Positions 1 to 9,137 of a DNA stretch of 64,000 nucleotides are shown here, one piece after another. The stretch is taken from the NCBI RefSeq assembly GCF_001983935.1, contig NZ_CP017641.1, positions 806,001 through 870,000 of the forward strand. The letters are read 5' to 3'. Positions within the stretch are counted from its first letter, which is position 1, and the number at the start of each line of letters is the position of its first letter. The position numbers were made by a program, and so were the translations under genes. The DNA is from Fuerstiella marisgermanici (GTDB lineage Bacteria > Planctomycetota > Planctomycetia > Planctomycetales > Planctomycetaceae). The notes beneath the pieces were generated by a model. That model saw nothing but the letters and a program-made list of their open reading frames with translations, searched no databases and was not told the DNA's origin.

Positions 1-76
1 TTCCTGCTACGGAGCAGTCGCTCATAGCCAGCAATGGAACTTTCGATCTCACACTTCCCCTGACGAATTGTCTGCG

Positions 77-1165
77 ATGATTATTCAATGCGAAGCCTGC
101 TCGAAGAAATTGAAGGTTCCGGACTCATCTGCAGGCAAGAAAGCCAAGTGCCCCGGCTGCGGCGAAGTCATCTATATTGGTTCGCCAGCAGCGAGCCCCG
201 ATGCGGCGCCCAAAAAGCGGCGTGCGGCTGGAGGTGGCAACGCCGAAAGACGGTCTGCTGACCGGCCAACCGCCAGAAAGCGGCGGTCGCAGTCAGGTGC
301 TGGTGAAGGCGGCGAGTCGCGTCGTCGATCGGCGTCCGGTCAGCAGGGCGCACCGCGTCGACCGAAACGGCGCCCAGCACGCCAGCGACCTGTTGAGCCC
401 GATCCATACGATGATGACTTGTTCGACGATCTTCCGTACGGCGACGACGATGTCGTCGAGGACTACGACGAGCTCGACAATCCGTATGCTGCTCCGAAAG
501 CGACTGGGCGAGCCAAAAAGAGATCATCTGGAAAGCGGTCTTCTGAGGGACTTCGGACCGTCGGAAAAGGCCTGATTCTTCAGGGGTCCTGTGTGATTGC
601 GATAATCGTGCTATTTGTCCTTCTGTTGTTCGCAGTGGCGGCCACCAGAAATACACCGGCTGCCCTGACGGTGGTCAACGGCTTTCGAGTACTACTGTAC
701 ATCGTGACAGCTGCGATGGTGGTGAGCGAATTCATGTGCCTGGCGGCTCCGGCTGAATCGGGCACCAAGGCGCTGATTTATGGTGCTGTTGCTGGGACCG
801 TCCTGAGTACCGCCAATCAGATTTATACTCAGTTTTTGGGGCCGCCGCCGTTTGTTCTGCAGATCGTCGCCAGCCTGGCCGTTCTTGCGCGAGCCATCCT
901 GTTTCCGCTGTTTCTGCGTTCGATTGCGAGTTACGCTGGGTACCACAATCATGCGAAGAGTGCGTTGACTATCATCATCGGGTTGCCAACGAGTGCGGTA
1001 CTGGTTTTCGCGGTCGCCCTGGCAATGCCTGGCTTGAGGGGGGCTGGAGCCATTTTTGCCATGATGGCGGTGCTATTGCTTCTGGCGGCCAGTGTCGCCA
1101 TGTTAGTCTTCGCGGTAATGTACGTATTCCTGCTGTTTCGCTTGGGGCGAGACCTTCGACGGTAG
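77..1165 (+). CDS. Zinc-ribbon multi-pass membrane protein, function unknown
   Basis: A 362-aa protein when started at the ATG at 77. An upstream in-frame TTG at 68 is possible, but the ATG gives the MIIQCEAC start that matches the next gene. Residues 5-28 hold a CxxC...CxxC zinc ribbon of the MJ0042 type (C5, C8, C25, C28). A basic, Arg-rich low-complexity stretch follows, then an acidic Asp-rich stretch ending in NPYAAP (about residues 135-140). The C-terminal half is hydrophobic, with about five predicted membrane segments. The ribbon is probably cytoplasmic and tethered to the membrane through a charged linker. The family is common in planctomycetes and its function is unknown to me. The next gene shares the same N-terminal design. 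Confidence 0.8.
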   Translation: MIIQCEACSKKLKVPDSSAGKKAKCPGCGEVIYIGSPAASPDAAPKKRRAAGGGNAERRSADRPTARKRRSQSGAGEGGESRRRSASGQQGAPRRPKRRPARQRPVEPDPYDDDLFDDLPYGDDDVVEDYDELDNPYAAPKATGRAKKRSSGKRSSEGLRTVGKGLILQGSCVIAIIVLFVLLLFAVAATRNTPAALTVVNGFRVLLYIVTAAMVVSEFMCLAAPAESGTKALIYGAVAGTVLSTANQIYTQFLGPPPFVLQIVASLAVLARAILFPLFLRSIASYAGYHNHAKSALTIIIGLPTSAVLVFAVALAMPGLRGAGAIFAMMAVLLLLAASVAMLVFAVMYVFLLFRLGRDLRR

Positions 1166-1426
1166 AAGAATCTCTCAAACCTGTTGCCGAATTTTGTGAC
1201 TCAAATGGTCGCTATGGATTTCGGCGGCGGTTCAGGTCCGAACGCAGCGTGGCCATGCCGATAGTCTGCGAAGGCAATCGCACGTAACATGACGGCCGGA
1301 AATACGCAGATAAATTTGGCGCAGGATGCACACGCCCACGAACTCAAAAAAACAAATCACACTAAGCCAAGCGTCGATCACAGACAGCCTGCGACCAACT
1401 AAGCTAGCGAGAACCGGAATCACATC

Positions 1427-3946
1427 ATGGCAACGATAATTCAGTGCCCCAACTGTTCAAAAAAACTGAAGGTTGGCGATATCGCTCCCGGCAAAAAGGT
1501 CCGCTGCCCAGCCTGCAAAGAGCCTTTCGTTCCTGTTGCCGCTGGAACTAAGCCAGCCGCCGCTAAACCGGCTGCAGCTGCTGCCGCGCCCAGTGCAAAG
1601 GCAGCGGCACCGAAGGCAGAAACAGCGAAGCCGACCGCTAAGAAGGCGGCACCTCAGGCAAAAGCAAAGCCGAAGGCAAAACCGGCAGCCAAGCCGAAAC
1701 CCAAACGCAAGCCAGCCCCGGTGACAGACGACTACGTCGATTTCGGCGACGACGAAATGTACGACGACGATGGATATGGGGACGACGGCTACGACGATGA
1801 TGGCTTCGATGACGGCGGCGGATTTGATGAGGCCCCTCGTCGGCCCAAATCGTCGAAAGGTGGCGGTAAAGGCGGCAAGGCGTCGGCGAAGAAAGGAAAA
1901 GGAAAGGCGAAGTCTGGAGAAAAATCTAAAGCACCGCTGTTTATCGGACTCGGCGTTTTAGCTGTGGCACTAATCGGTGGTGGTGTGTTCTTTCTGATGC
2001 AGGGCGGAGGTGACACGGCCACCGCGTCCGCCGACATGCCCGGTGACAGTGCTATGGGCATGGACGATATGGGCATGAACGACGCGGCTGGCATGGCGTT
2101 GTCTCCGGACTTGGGTCACGGGGCACAGGATTCAGGCGGCGGCGCGAATGCCGAACCGTCTGGGCACGATGCCGGTGGCGCAGCCGGCGGTATGACGGCA
2201 GCGGTGGCCGACAACGGAAATACTTCGGCGGCTGGCGCGAACCCTGTGGCATCGACTTTTGGGGCGCCGGGAAGCACGGCATCGGCTGGCGGGATGGATA
2301 CCGGCGGCACGGCCCCGAACGCGTTGCCACCCGTTTCCGGCACGCTGCCACCAATCGGAACACAAGACAGTGTTGTCAGTACTCAATGGCTGCCGGCAGG
2401 CTCCGAGGTTGTTGGCCAGTTAGACATTGGCAAACTGCTGGCCGGGCCGCTAGGCCAGCTCTTGCAAAACCCTTTGGTCGCTCCGCAGATTCAGGAACTT
2501 CAAGCTAAGGCCGGGTTCAGCCCAACCGACATTTCGTCAGTGACGATCGGCGTCGGCGGGATTTCGGGAGTCATCAAAAGTGGACAGAAGCCAACTCCGG
2601 ATGCTTTCCCGGCGACCGTCGTTATTCGTGCCACAAAAAATGTGGAAGCGTCACAGCTTGTCGAACTGATTCCGAAGGCGGAGATGGCCACGGACGGATC
2701 GGTTTCTTACGTCCGAATTCCAGAACAACCGCCGGTTGCTATCTGGCTTCCCGATTCGACCACAGCGGTGATGGGAGCGGAGAGTGTCGTGCTAAAAGTG
2801 GCAGGCGATTCGGCGTCACTAAGTGGATTCGACACGGCGCTATTGGACGGCAGTTCGACCATCCAGTTTGCCTTTTCTCCGTCAGACCCGGACGCGATTT
2901 TTCGGCATCCCAAGGCTAAGCTTCCGCCTCAGGTACGAGCTCAGGGGCAGACGACTCCGAAAGCATTTGAGATGATTGACACGTTTCTAAAGCACGCACG
3001 AGGTGCTTCAATCGGGTTGAACCTGACCAATGACCTTGGCGTCACAATGGGCGTGCGATCCATGGATGCTGCGGGAGCTCAGGCGTATTCAGCAGCAGCT
3101 CAGGCGGCTCAGGAAGAAAGCAAGGCTCAACCAGCTCAGCAGGTGCCGCCCATGATGGCTCCGTTTATGGCATTGGGCCAGAAGATGACGGATTCCTTCA
3201 AGCTGGAAACAGCGGGCGACCTGACCCGGACATCCATGAACGCAGAAGGCGGCGGCCAGCAGCTCGCGGCGTTTGCTCCGATGGTGATACCGTTTGTTAT
3301 GCAGGCCCAGCAGGCGGCTCAAAGAGCGGCTGCTCAGGCGGCGAGTCGAATGCCGCAGCCAGTCAACAATATGAAAGAAATCGCACTGGCGATGCACAAC
3401 TTTCACGACGTGTATCAACGGTTCCCGAATGCGGCTTCTGTGGACCCAACTGGAAAGAAGCTGTTAAGTTGGCGTGTCCACCTTCTGCCGTTCTTGAACC
3501 ACGAAGATCTTTACAACCAGTTCAAGCTGGACGAACCGTGGGACAGCCCAGCAAACCGACCGCTGGCCGATCAAATGCCGGATGTGTATCGTCCGATGAA
3601 CAAGAATGTGCCTTCGGGTAGGACCTTGTTGCAGGTGCCAGTCGGCCCTGGCACTTTGTTTGAAGGTGGGACGGGACGATCCATACGCGAATGCACGGAC
3701 GGTACTTCCAACACAATTCTGTTTGTCGAAACGGCTCCTGATCGAGCCGTCTACTGGACTCAGCCCGATGATTTGGCACTCGACGCTGCCAACCCGCTTG
3801 CTGGTTTGGTCGATCCGAGTGGAAAGAATTTCGAGGCGGTCCTTGCCGATGGTTCATTGCGATCGATCGAGGCAACAACGCCGCCAGACGTGATTAAGGC
3901 ACTCATGACTCGCAATGGCGGCGAAGCGGTTCCTGCCGATTTCTGA
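1427..3946 (+). CDS. Zinc-ribbon, charged-linker, single-TM protein with C-terminal DUF1559 domain
   Basis: An 839-aa protein. Residues 7-30 form a CxxC...CxxC zinc ribbon. Residues 40-98 are Ala/Lys/Pro-rich and resemble a histone-H1 tail. Residues 100-135 are strongly acidic (DDDGYGDD-like repeats) and 137-168 are Gly/Lys-rich. One membrane helix lies at about 169-191. A Gly/Met/Asp-rich spacer and a large presumably exterior domain follow. From about residue 647 to the end there is a DUF1559-like domain (NNMKEIALAMHNFHD, then LSWRVHLLPFL, EPWDSP and DGTSNTILFVE). DUF1559 is usually found in planctomycete pseudopilin-like proteins that start with a methylated prepilin helix, so its place after a zinc ribbon and TM is unusual. 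Function unknown. The charged linker suggests a disordered polyampholyte. Confidence 0.85.
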   Translation: MATIIQCPNCSKKLKVGDIAPGKKVRCPACKEPFVPVAAGTKPAAAKPAAAAAAPSAKAAAPKAETAKPTAKKAAPQAKAKPKAKPAAKPKPKRKPAPVTDDYVDFGDDEMYDDDGYGDDGYDDDGFDDGGGFDEAPRRPKSSKGGGKGGKASAKKGKGKAKSGEKSKAPLFIGLGVLAVALIGGGVFFLMQGGGDTATASADMPGDSAMGMDDMGMNDAAGMALSPDLGHGAQDSGGGANAEPSGHDAGGAAGGMTAAVADNGNTSAAGANPVASTFGAPGSTASAGGMDTGGTAPNALPPVSGTLPPIGTQDSVVSTQWLPAGSEVVGQLDIGKLLAGPLGQLLQNPLVAPQIQELQAKAGFSPTDISSVTIGVGGISGVIKSGQKPTPDAFPATVVIRATKNVEASQLVELIPKAEMATDGSVSYVRIPEQPPVAIWLPDSTTAVMGAESVVLKVAGDSASLSGFDTALLDGSSTIQFAFSPSDPDAIFRHPKAKLPPQVRAQGQTTPKAFEMIDTFLKHARGASIGLNLTNDLGVTMGVRSMDAAGAQAYSAAAQAAQEESKAQPAQQVPPMMAPFMALGQKMTDSFKLETAGDLTRTSMNAEGGGQQLAAFAPMVIPFVMQAQQAAQRAAAQAASRMPQPVNNMKEIALAMHNFHDVYQRFPNAASVDPTGKKLLSWRVHLLPFLNHEDLYNQFKLDEPWDSPANRPLADQMPDVYRPMNKNVPSGRTLLQVPVGPGTLFEGGTGRSIRECTDGTSNTILFVETAPDRAVYWTQPDDLALDAANPLAGLVDPSGKNFEAVLADGSLRSIEATTPPDVIKALMTRNGGEAVPADF

Positions 3947-3965
3947 TTTCACAGCAGCCGAAAGA

Positions 3966-4436
3966 ATGAATGCACCGAAGTTCACGGGCTACAACCCGTA
4001 TGCGGCGCCCGCTGTCAATGAGTTGCCTGAAAGAACTCGCGGCACTCGGTCCGTAAACTGGTTCCTGTGGGTGACGGCTGCCGTCGTCTTTGAATTTGGT
4101 TTGACAGCAACCTGTCTCTACAAAGGAATCCCCGGGCAGAAGTGTGCGATTGCGTCTGGAATAACGTTGGCGATCGCTGTTATCGTCGCCTCCCGAAAGT
4201 ACTCGCGCTGGCATGCCTTGATTCTTGTTCAATCCCTGAACCTTTGCGTTTGGGGATCGATGCTGCTGACCGTTTGGCTGATGCTGCCTTCTGTCAACGG
4301 CAGCGGGCTTTCCAGTAATGACGTTGAGATTTTTGCAAAGATCTGGTGTGGAGGTGCCGTTATGGTCACGCTGCTGACACTGGTCTTCGGAATTCGGAGT
4401 GGTTCGAACGATGCACACGTCGATGCGACAACATAG
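3966..4436 (+). CDS. Small membrane protein with N-terminal NPYAAP motif
   Basis: A 156-aa protein if started at the ATG at 3966. A longer start at 3915 would overlap the preceding gene by 32 bases and is less likely. The N-terminus reads MNAPKFTGYNPYAAP, followed by about four hydrophobic segments. I see no enzymatic motif. The NPYAAP motif also occurs just before the membrane region of the first gene in the window, so the motif may mark a class of planctomycete membrane proteins. It starts 20 bases after the preceding stop, so co-transcription is plausible. Confidence 0.65.
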   Translation: MNAPKFTGYNPYAAPAVNELPERTRGTRSVNWFLWVTAAVVFEFGLTATCLYKGIPGQKCAIASGITLAIAVIVASRKYSRWHALILVQSLNLCVWGSMLLTVWLMLPSVNGSGLSSNDVEIFAKIWCGGAVMVTLLTLVFGIRSGSNDAHVDATT

Positions 4437-4495
4437 CTGCAGTCTCGGGGGATGTCGATTTTATTACTGACGGATCTCGTATGGCGCGTCCATGA

Positions 4496-4618
4496 CATCG
4501 TTTAACCCGTAGCCGCAGGCGCAGGCGTCCTTTGATCGGGGGCCATAAGTCCTTAGCTTCCGCTGCAGCACAGCCGTCCCCGGCCACGCCTGCGCCTGCG
4601 GCTATGGGTTAAACGATG
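4496..4618. repeat. Palindromic intergenic repeat, copy 1 (33-nt arms)
   Basis: Left arm 4496-4528 and right arm 4586-4618 are inverted copies with one mismatch in 33 positions. The arms begin CATCGTTTAACCC and contain GCCGCAGGCGCAGGC. The centre contains AGCTTCCGCTGCA (4555-4567). A second element with related arms and the identical 13-nt centre lies at 61410-61526 in the same orientation. Two related copies argue for a dispersed REP- or MITE-like family and against a simple terminator. No ORF is contained. The rest of the 4437-4860 spacer shows nothing I can support. Confidence 0.8.
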
Positions 4619-4860
4619 GGAAGCAATGCGGTTCATAGGATGGCGCCCCCAGAAATCTGATCGTGAGGAGGTCGTTTTCGTGAGGGAAGACACCGTCACT
4701 TATTTAATTCACGTCCCGCGAGACTGCAGCATCAGTCTTGCGTCCGCCGAATTCAATAACACGTTTCTTCATCGCAGAAGCCTCAGGACAGAATGTCGTG
4801 TCTCGGCGAGACGCGAATACGTTGTTTGACGTTTTACTCCGACACCGTTGAGGTCACCGC

Positions 4861-5799
4861 ATGACGCTGCTGTACATGGACGACAAATTTCTGCTGCACA
4901 ATACCGGTCGCCACCCCGAATGCGCGGCGCGGTTGGAGCATGTGCATGCCAGGCTGAAGGCATCAGGCCTGCTGGACGAAGTCACGCAGGTCCCGATTCA
5001 TCGGGCAGCTGACGCCGATCTGCTGCGGATACATCCGGCTGAACACCTGCGGGACATTCAGCAACTTGCGGATGCGGGGGGCGGGCGAATTGAAGCAGAT
5101 ACCGTCGTCAGTCCGGATTCCGCAGATGTGGCGTGGTTGGCGGCAGGAACCGGTGTGGATGCTGTCACGCGAGTGATCAAAGGCGAAGACACTCAGACGC
5201 TGTGCCTGGTCAGACCGCCCGGGCATCATGCGGTGCCTGATTCTGCGATGGGTTTCTGTTTGCTAAGCAACGTCGCCATTGCGGCTCGCACGGCGGTTGA
5301 ACGATTGGGGGTTAACCGAGTTCTCATTGTCGACTGGGACGTTCACCACGGCAACGGGACTCAGGACGTTTTCTACGAAGACGAACAGGTGACCTTCTTT
5401 TCGGCTCACCGCTTTCCCTTTTATCCTGGCACGGGGCGGAAGTGGGAAACCGGGCGTGGCAAAGGACTTGGAACAACCGCGAACCTGCCGCTGGAATTCG
5501 GGGTCTCTCGAAAAGACTACCTGACTGCCTTCGAAATGGCCCTGACAGCAGCGGCCGACAAGTCAAAGCCGGAACTGGTGATTATCAGTGCTGGCTTCGA
5601 CGCTCATGTTCAGGATCCGGTTGGTTCTCTGGGCTTGGAAACCGAAGATTTCGAACCTCTTACGAAGCTCGTGCAGCAGGTCGCGGCGACTCACGCCAAT
5701 GGGCGTTTAATCAGTATGCTGGAGGGTGGATACCATGTCGAACGATTGGCCGACTGTGTAGAATTGCACCTCAGAACCCTTCTTTCGCCGCCGGCGTAG
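4861..5799 (+). CDS. Histone deacetylase family (acetoin-utilisation/acetylpolyamine-type) deacetylase
   Basis: A 312-aa protein matching the arginase/deacetylase fold of class II HDAC-like bacterial enzymes. These are Zn2+-dependent hydrolases that remove acetyl groups from lysines or polyamines. Visible motifs in order are HPECAARLEHV near the N-terminus, RPPGHHA with the catalytic His pair, the metal-binding VDWDVHHGNGTQ, FSAHRFPFYPGTG, ISAGFDAH with a second metal Asp, and LEGGYH near the C-terminus. Length is normal for the family. It stands alone on this strand between a palindromic repeat and the aceE region, so the substrate cannot be read from context. A later start at 4876 is possible. 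Confidence 0.9.
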   Translation: MTLLYMDDKFLLHNTGRHPECAARLEHVHARLKASGLLDEVTQVPIHRAADADLLRIHPAEHLRDIQQLADAGGGRIEADTVVSPDSADVAWLAAGTGVDAVTRVIKGEDTQTLCLVRPPGHHAVPDSAMGFCLLSNVAIAARTAVERLGVNRVLIVDWDVHHGNGTQDVFYEDEQVTFFSAHRFPFYPGTGRKWETGRGKGLGTTANLPLEFGVSRKDYLTAFEMALTAAADKSKPELVIISAGFDAHVQDPVGSLGLETEDFEPLTKLVQQVAATHANGRLISMLEGGYHVERLADCVELHLRTLLSPPA

Positions 5800-6277
5800 C
5801 CGCTGCTGACCAGGCGGTCTTCATTGCCAGTGCATGCTGGATTCGCTTTGGCCTTTCTTGAGCCAACAGCTCTGCGAATTCATGCTTTTTCCTGCTTTTT
5901 TGCTTCTCAGTGGCGGGATTCAAGCGGCTCAATTGCCTGTTTTAACGGGACGGATTGATTGTTTCCGCTTGAGGACTCTACAATCCGCCGCCGTGCGGGC
6001 GATTTATGTCGCTTGACGCTACAGAGTTAGACGCATTGCAGCCGACGATCGTTCCACAGGATCGCCGGTGTGCCGCAGGACTTCGCTAGGTGTAGGTACG
6101 AAGCACTTGCCGCAATGCACCGCAGTAATCTGCATCGAACTTTGTAGCCGGACTCGCCAAGGGTTCGGGAAAGACGTCTCAGGTTTTGGCAGCCATGAGT
6201 TCGTCAGGACGATTAGTTAAAACAAGCTGTTCACCGTCGAACCCGCGGTGGACTACACATAATTCGCGAGGACACAC
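5800..6277. other. 478-bp spacer upstream of aceE
   Basis: No convincing coding region. A 60-codon open frame at 5834-6016 has no homology that I recognise. The stretch probably carries the promoter of the pyruvate dehydrogenase operon, but I cannot point to reliable -35/-10 boxes or an operator. Confidence 0.5.
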
Positions 6278-8980
6278 ATGGTAGATCCAGCAGTTTTGGA
6301 GACGATTTCTGGCATTGAGACTGACGAGCTCAATGAATGGCTTGAATCTCTGGAAGACGTTCTGCATCGCTATGGCCCGGAAAAACTGGGCGAACTGCTG
6401 GTTCATCTGCAGGAACGCGCCTACCAGCGTGGCGTGAAGCTTCCATTCACCGCCAACACTCCGTACATCAACACGATTCATCACAGCGAACAGGCACGGT
6501 TTCCCGGCGATCTGGCCCTCGAACGACGCATCAAAAGCATCGTACGCTGGAACGCCATGGCAATGGTGGTTCGAGCCAACAAAAATTACGAAGGCGTTGG
6601 CGGCCACATTTCCACGTTTGCTTCGTCTGCCACGCTGTACGAAGTGGCTCAAAACCATTTCTTCCACGGCAAGACCGATGATCATCCGGGCGACATGGTC
6701 TATTTTCAGGGCCACGCGTCGCCGGGCATGTACGCTCGAGCCTATGTCGAAGGTCGACTGGACGATTCGCACCTGGAAAACTTCCGCCGCGAACTTCCCG
6801 CCGGCGTCGGACTCAGCAGTTATCCGCATCCGTGGCTGATGCCCAACTTCTGGCAGTTTCCCACCGTTTCAATGGGACTCGGCCCGATCTGTTCGATCTA
6901 TCACGCCCGGTTCCTGCGGTACATGGAACATCGCGGCCTGAAGGACACGTCACCATCCCGAGTCTGGGCATTTCTGGGCGACGGCGAATGCGACGAACCG
7001 GAATCACTGGGAGCGCTGACTCTGGCGGCTCGCGAGAATCTGGACAACCTCACGTGGGTCATCAACTGCAATCTGCAGCGACTGGATGGCCCGGTCCGAG
7101 GCAACGGAAAGATCATTCAGGAACTGGAAGCCGCGTTCCGTGGTGCCGGGTGGAATGTTATTAAGGTCATCTGGGGTGGCGATTGGGATCCGCTACTGGA
7201 CGACGATGTTGATGGCAAGCTTGTGAAGCGCATGGGTGAAGTCGTCGACGGGCAGTACCAGAAGTACACCGTAGAATCGGGCGAATACATTCGCAACCAC
7301 TTCTTCGGAGCCGACCCGGACGTGTTGAAGATGGTCGATCATCTGTCGGATGAAGTCATGCAGAAGATTCGTCGAGGCGGCCACGACCCGGAAAAAGTTT
7401 ACGCCGCTTATCACGAAGCCGTGAATCACAAAGGCGCGCCGACGGTGATTCTGGCCAAGACCGTGAAAGGGTACGGACTGGGCGAAGCCGGCGAAGGCCG
7501 CAACGTCGCTCACAACACCAAGAAAGTGAATGAGCAGGAACTGAAGAACTTCCGAACGCGATTTTCGATTCCGATCAGTGACGAGGAAGTCGACAAAGTT
7601 CCGTTTTACAAGCCAGCCGACGACAGCCCGGAAATGGTCTATCTGCGTCAGCAGCGTGAGAAACTGGGTGGCTATGTCCCTTCAAGGACGCCCACGGACG
7701 AACGTCTGGACATGCCCGCTCTGGATCACAAGATGTTCCAGGCGAAGGGCCTACTGCCAGGCAGCGACGGCGACGATGGTTCGACCACGGCTGCTCTTGG
7801 ACAGATTCTTCGCGGTCTGGTCCGGCACAAAGGGTGTGGCGACCGAGTCGTTCCGATCATCCCCGACGAAGCTCGTACCTTCGGCATGGAAGACCTGTTC
7901 AAACAGGTTGGTATCTACAGCAGCAAAGGCCAGCTGTACGAACCGGTCGACCGCAGCACGATGCAGTACTACAAGGAAGCCAAAGACGGTCAGCTTCTGG
8001 AAGAAGGCATCAACGAAGCGGGAGCAATGAGTTCCTTTATTGCCGCCGGAGCTGCCTACGCGAATCTCGGCAAGAACATGATTCCGTTCTACGTGTACTA
8101 CTCAATGTTCGGCTTTCAGCGAGTCGGCGATTTGATTTGGTGTGCGGCGGATACCCGCGTAAAGGGCTTCCTCTGCGGCGGAACTTCCGGACGCACCACT
8201 CTAAACGGCGAAGGTCTGCAGCACGAAGACGGGCATAGCCAGTTAATGGCCACAACGGTGCCGTCTTTGCGAGCGTACGATCCGGCTTACGGCTATGAAC
8301 TGGCCGTAATTGTGCAGGAAGGCCTGCGACGGATGTACGCGGAAGGTGAAGAAATCTTCTATTACCTCAGCGTGTACAACGAAAACTATCCGCAGCCTGC
8401 GATGCCGGAAACGAGCGGTCTGAACGACGGCATCATCAAAGGGATGTACAAGTACAGCAGCACCGACAGCGGCCAGGGGCAGACTCACCGCCCTCAGCTG
8501 TTTGGCAGTGGACCGATCCTGCGAAGTGCGTTGGACGCTCAGCAGATGCTGGCAGACAAGTACGGCATCGGCAGCGACGTTTGGAGCGTCACCAGTTACA
8601 GCGAACTGCGTCGCGACGCGATGGCGTGTCAGCACTACAACGATTTGAATCCAGGTGAAACCGCGAAGGTCAGCTACCTGGAAAAAGTGCTTGATGGAAT
8701 CAGCGGCCCGTTCATTTCGACCAGTGACAACGTGCGACTGGTGGCCGACCAGATTCGTGAATGGGTTCCCGGCGAATACATTGTCTTAGGAACCGACGGG
8801 TTTGGACGCAGCGAAACTCGACCGGAACTGCGACGACATTTCCGCATCGACGCCGAGAGCACGACTTACGCAGCGTTGCAGGGAATGTCCCGCATGGGGG
8901 CCTTCGATGCGGCAAAACTGCCGGGAGTGATTGCTGAGCTGGGTCTCGACCCGAACGCGTTGTTCCCGATTGATGCGTAG
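6278..8980 (+). CDS. aceE: Pyruvate dehydrogenase E1 component, homodimeric type
   Basis: A 900-aa thiamine-diphosphate enzyme that decarboxylates pyruvate and transfers the acetyl group to the E2 lipoyl arm. Length is close to the E. coli type (about 887 aa). The ThDP/Mg2+ motif is visible as FLGDGECDEPES followed by WVINCNLQRLDGPVRG. A transketolase-like pyrimidine-binding domain (INEAGAMSSFIAAGAAYA) and a C-terminal domain (LGTDGFGRSETRPELRRHF) follow. GAGG lies just upstream of the ATG. It is the first gene of an aceE-aceF-lpdA cluster, which supports assignment to pyruvate and not to another 2-oxo acid. Confidence 0.97.
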   Translation: MVDPAVLETISGIETDELNEWLESLEDVLHRYGPEKLGELLVHLQERAYQRGVKLPFTANTPYINTIHHSEQARFPGDLALERRIKSIVRWNAMAMVVRANKNYEGVGGHISTFASSATLYEVAQNHFFHGKTDDHPGDMVYFQGHASPGMYARAYVEGRLDDSHLENFRRELPAGVGLSSYPHPWLMPNFWQFPTVSMGLGPICSIYHARFLRYMEHRGLKDTSPSRVWAFLGDGECDEPESLGALTLAARENLDNLTWVINCNLQRLDGPVRGNGKIIQELEAAFRGAGWNVIKVIWGGDWDPLLDDDVDGKLVKRMGEVVDGQYQKYTVESGEYIRNHFFGADPDVLKMVDHLSDEVMQKIRRGGHDPEKVYAAYHEAVNHKGAPTVILAKTVKGYGLGEAGEGRNVAHNTKKVNEQELKNFRTRFSIPISDEEVDKVPFYKPADDSPEMVYLRQQREKLGGYVPSRTPTDERLDMPALDHKMFQAKGLLPGSDGDDGSTTAALGQILRGLVRHKGCGDRVVPIIPDEARTFGMEDLFKQVGIYSSKGQLYEPVDRSTMQYYKEAKDGQLLEEGINEAGAMSSFIAAGAAYANLGKNMIPFYVYYSMFGFQRVGDLIWCAADTRVKGFLCGGTSGRTTLNGEGLQHEDGHSQLMATTVPSLRAYDPAYGYELAVIVQEGLRRMYAEGEEIFYYLSVYNENYPQPAMPETSGLNDGIIKGMYKYSSTDSGQGQTHRPQLFGSGPILRSALDAQQMLADKYGIGSDVWSVTSYSELRRDAMACQHYNDLNPGETAKVSYLEKVLDGISGPFISTSDNVRLVADQIREWVPGEYIVLGTDGFGRSETRPELRRHFRIDAESTTYAALQGMSRMGAFDAAKLPGVIAELGLDPNALFPIDA

Positions 8981-9137
8981 TGGTCGCCTGGCTCTGGCGA
9001 GTCAGGCAATGTGTTTCAGGGGCAGCGATCAAACAAGAACGACAAGGGCCAATGCCTCTGCCATTCACGCGACTGGCAGGCGGCATGGAACAATCGGATC
9101 GACTCGGAGAGATCGATCTACGTTACGGAAACCAACC

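Noticed and set aside
1166-1426. Possible RNA gene between the two zinc-ribbon genes
   Set aside because: No cloverleaf, conserved RNA motif or strong hairpin is visible.
4626-4829. A 67-codon plus-strand frame before the deacetylase
   Set aside because: No domain, no Shine-Dalgarno and no neighbour support.
5834-6016. A 60-codon frame between the deacetylase and aceE
   Set aside because: Short, no similarity recognised and no ribosome-binding site.
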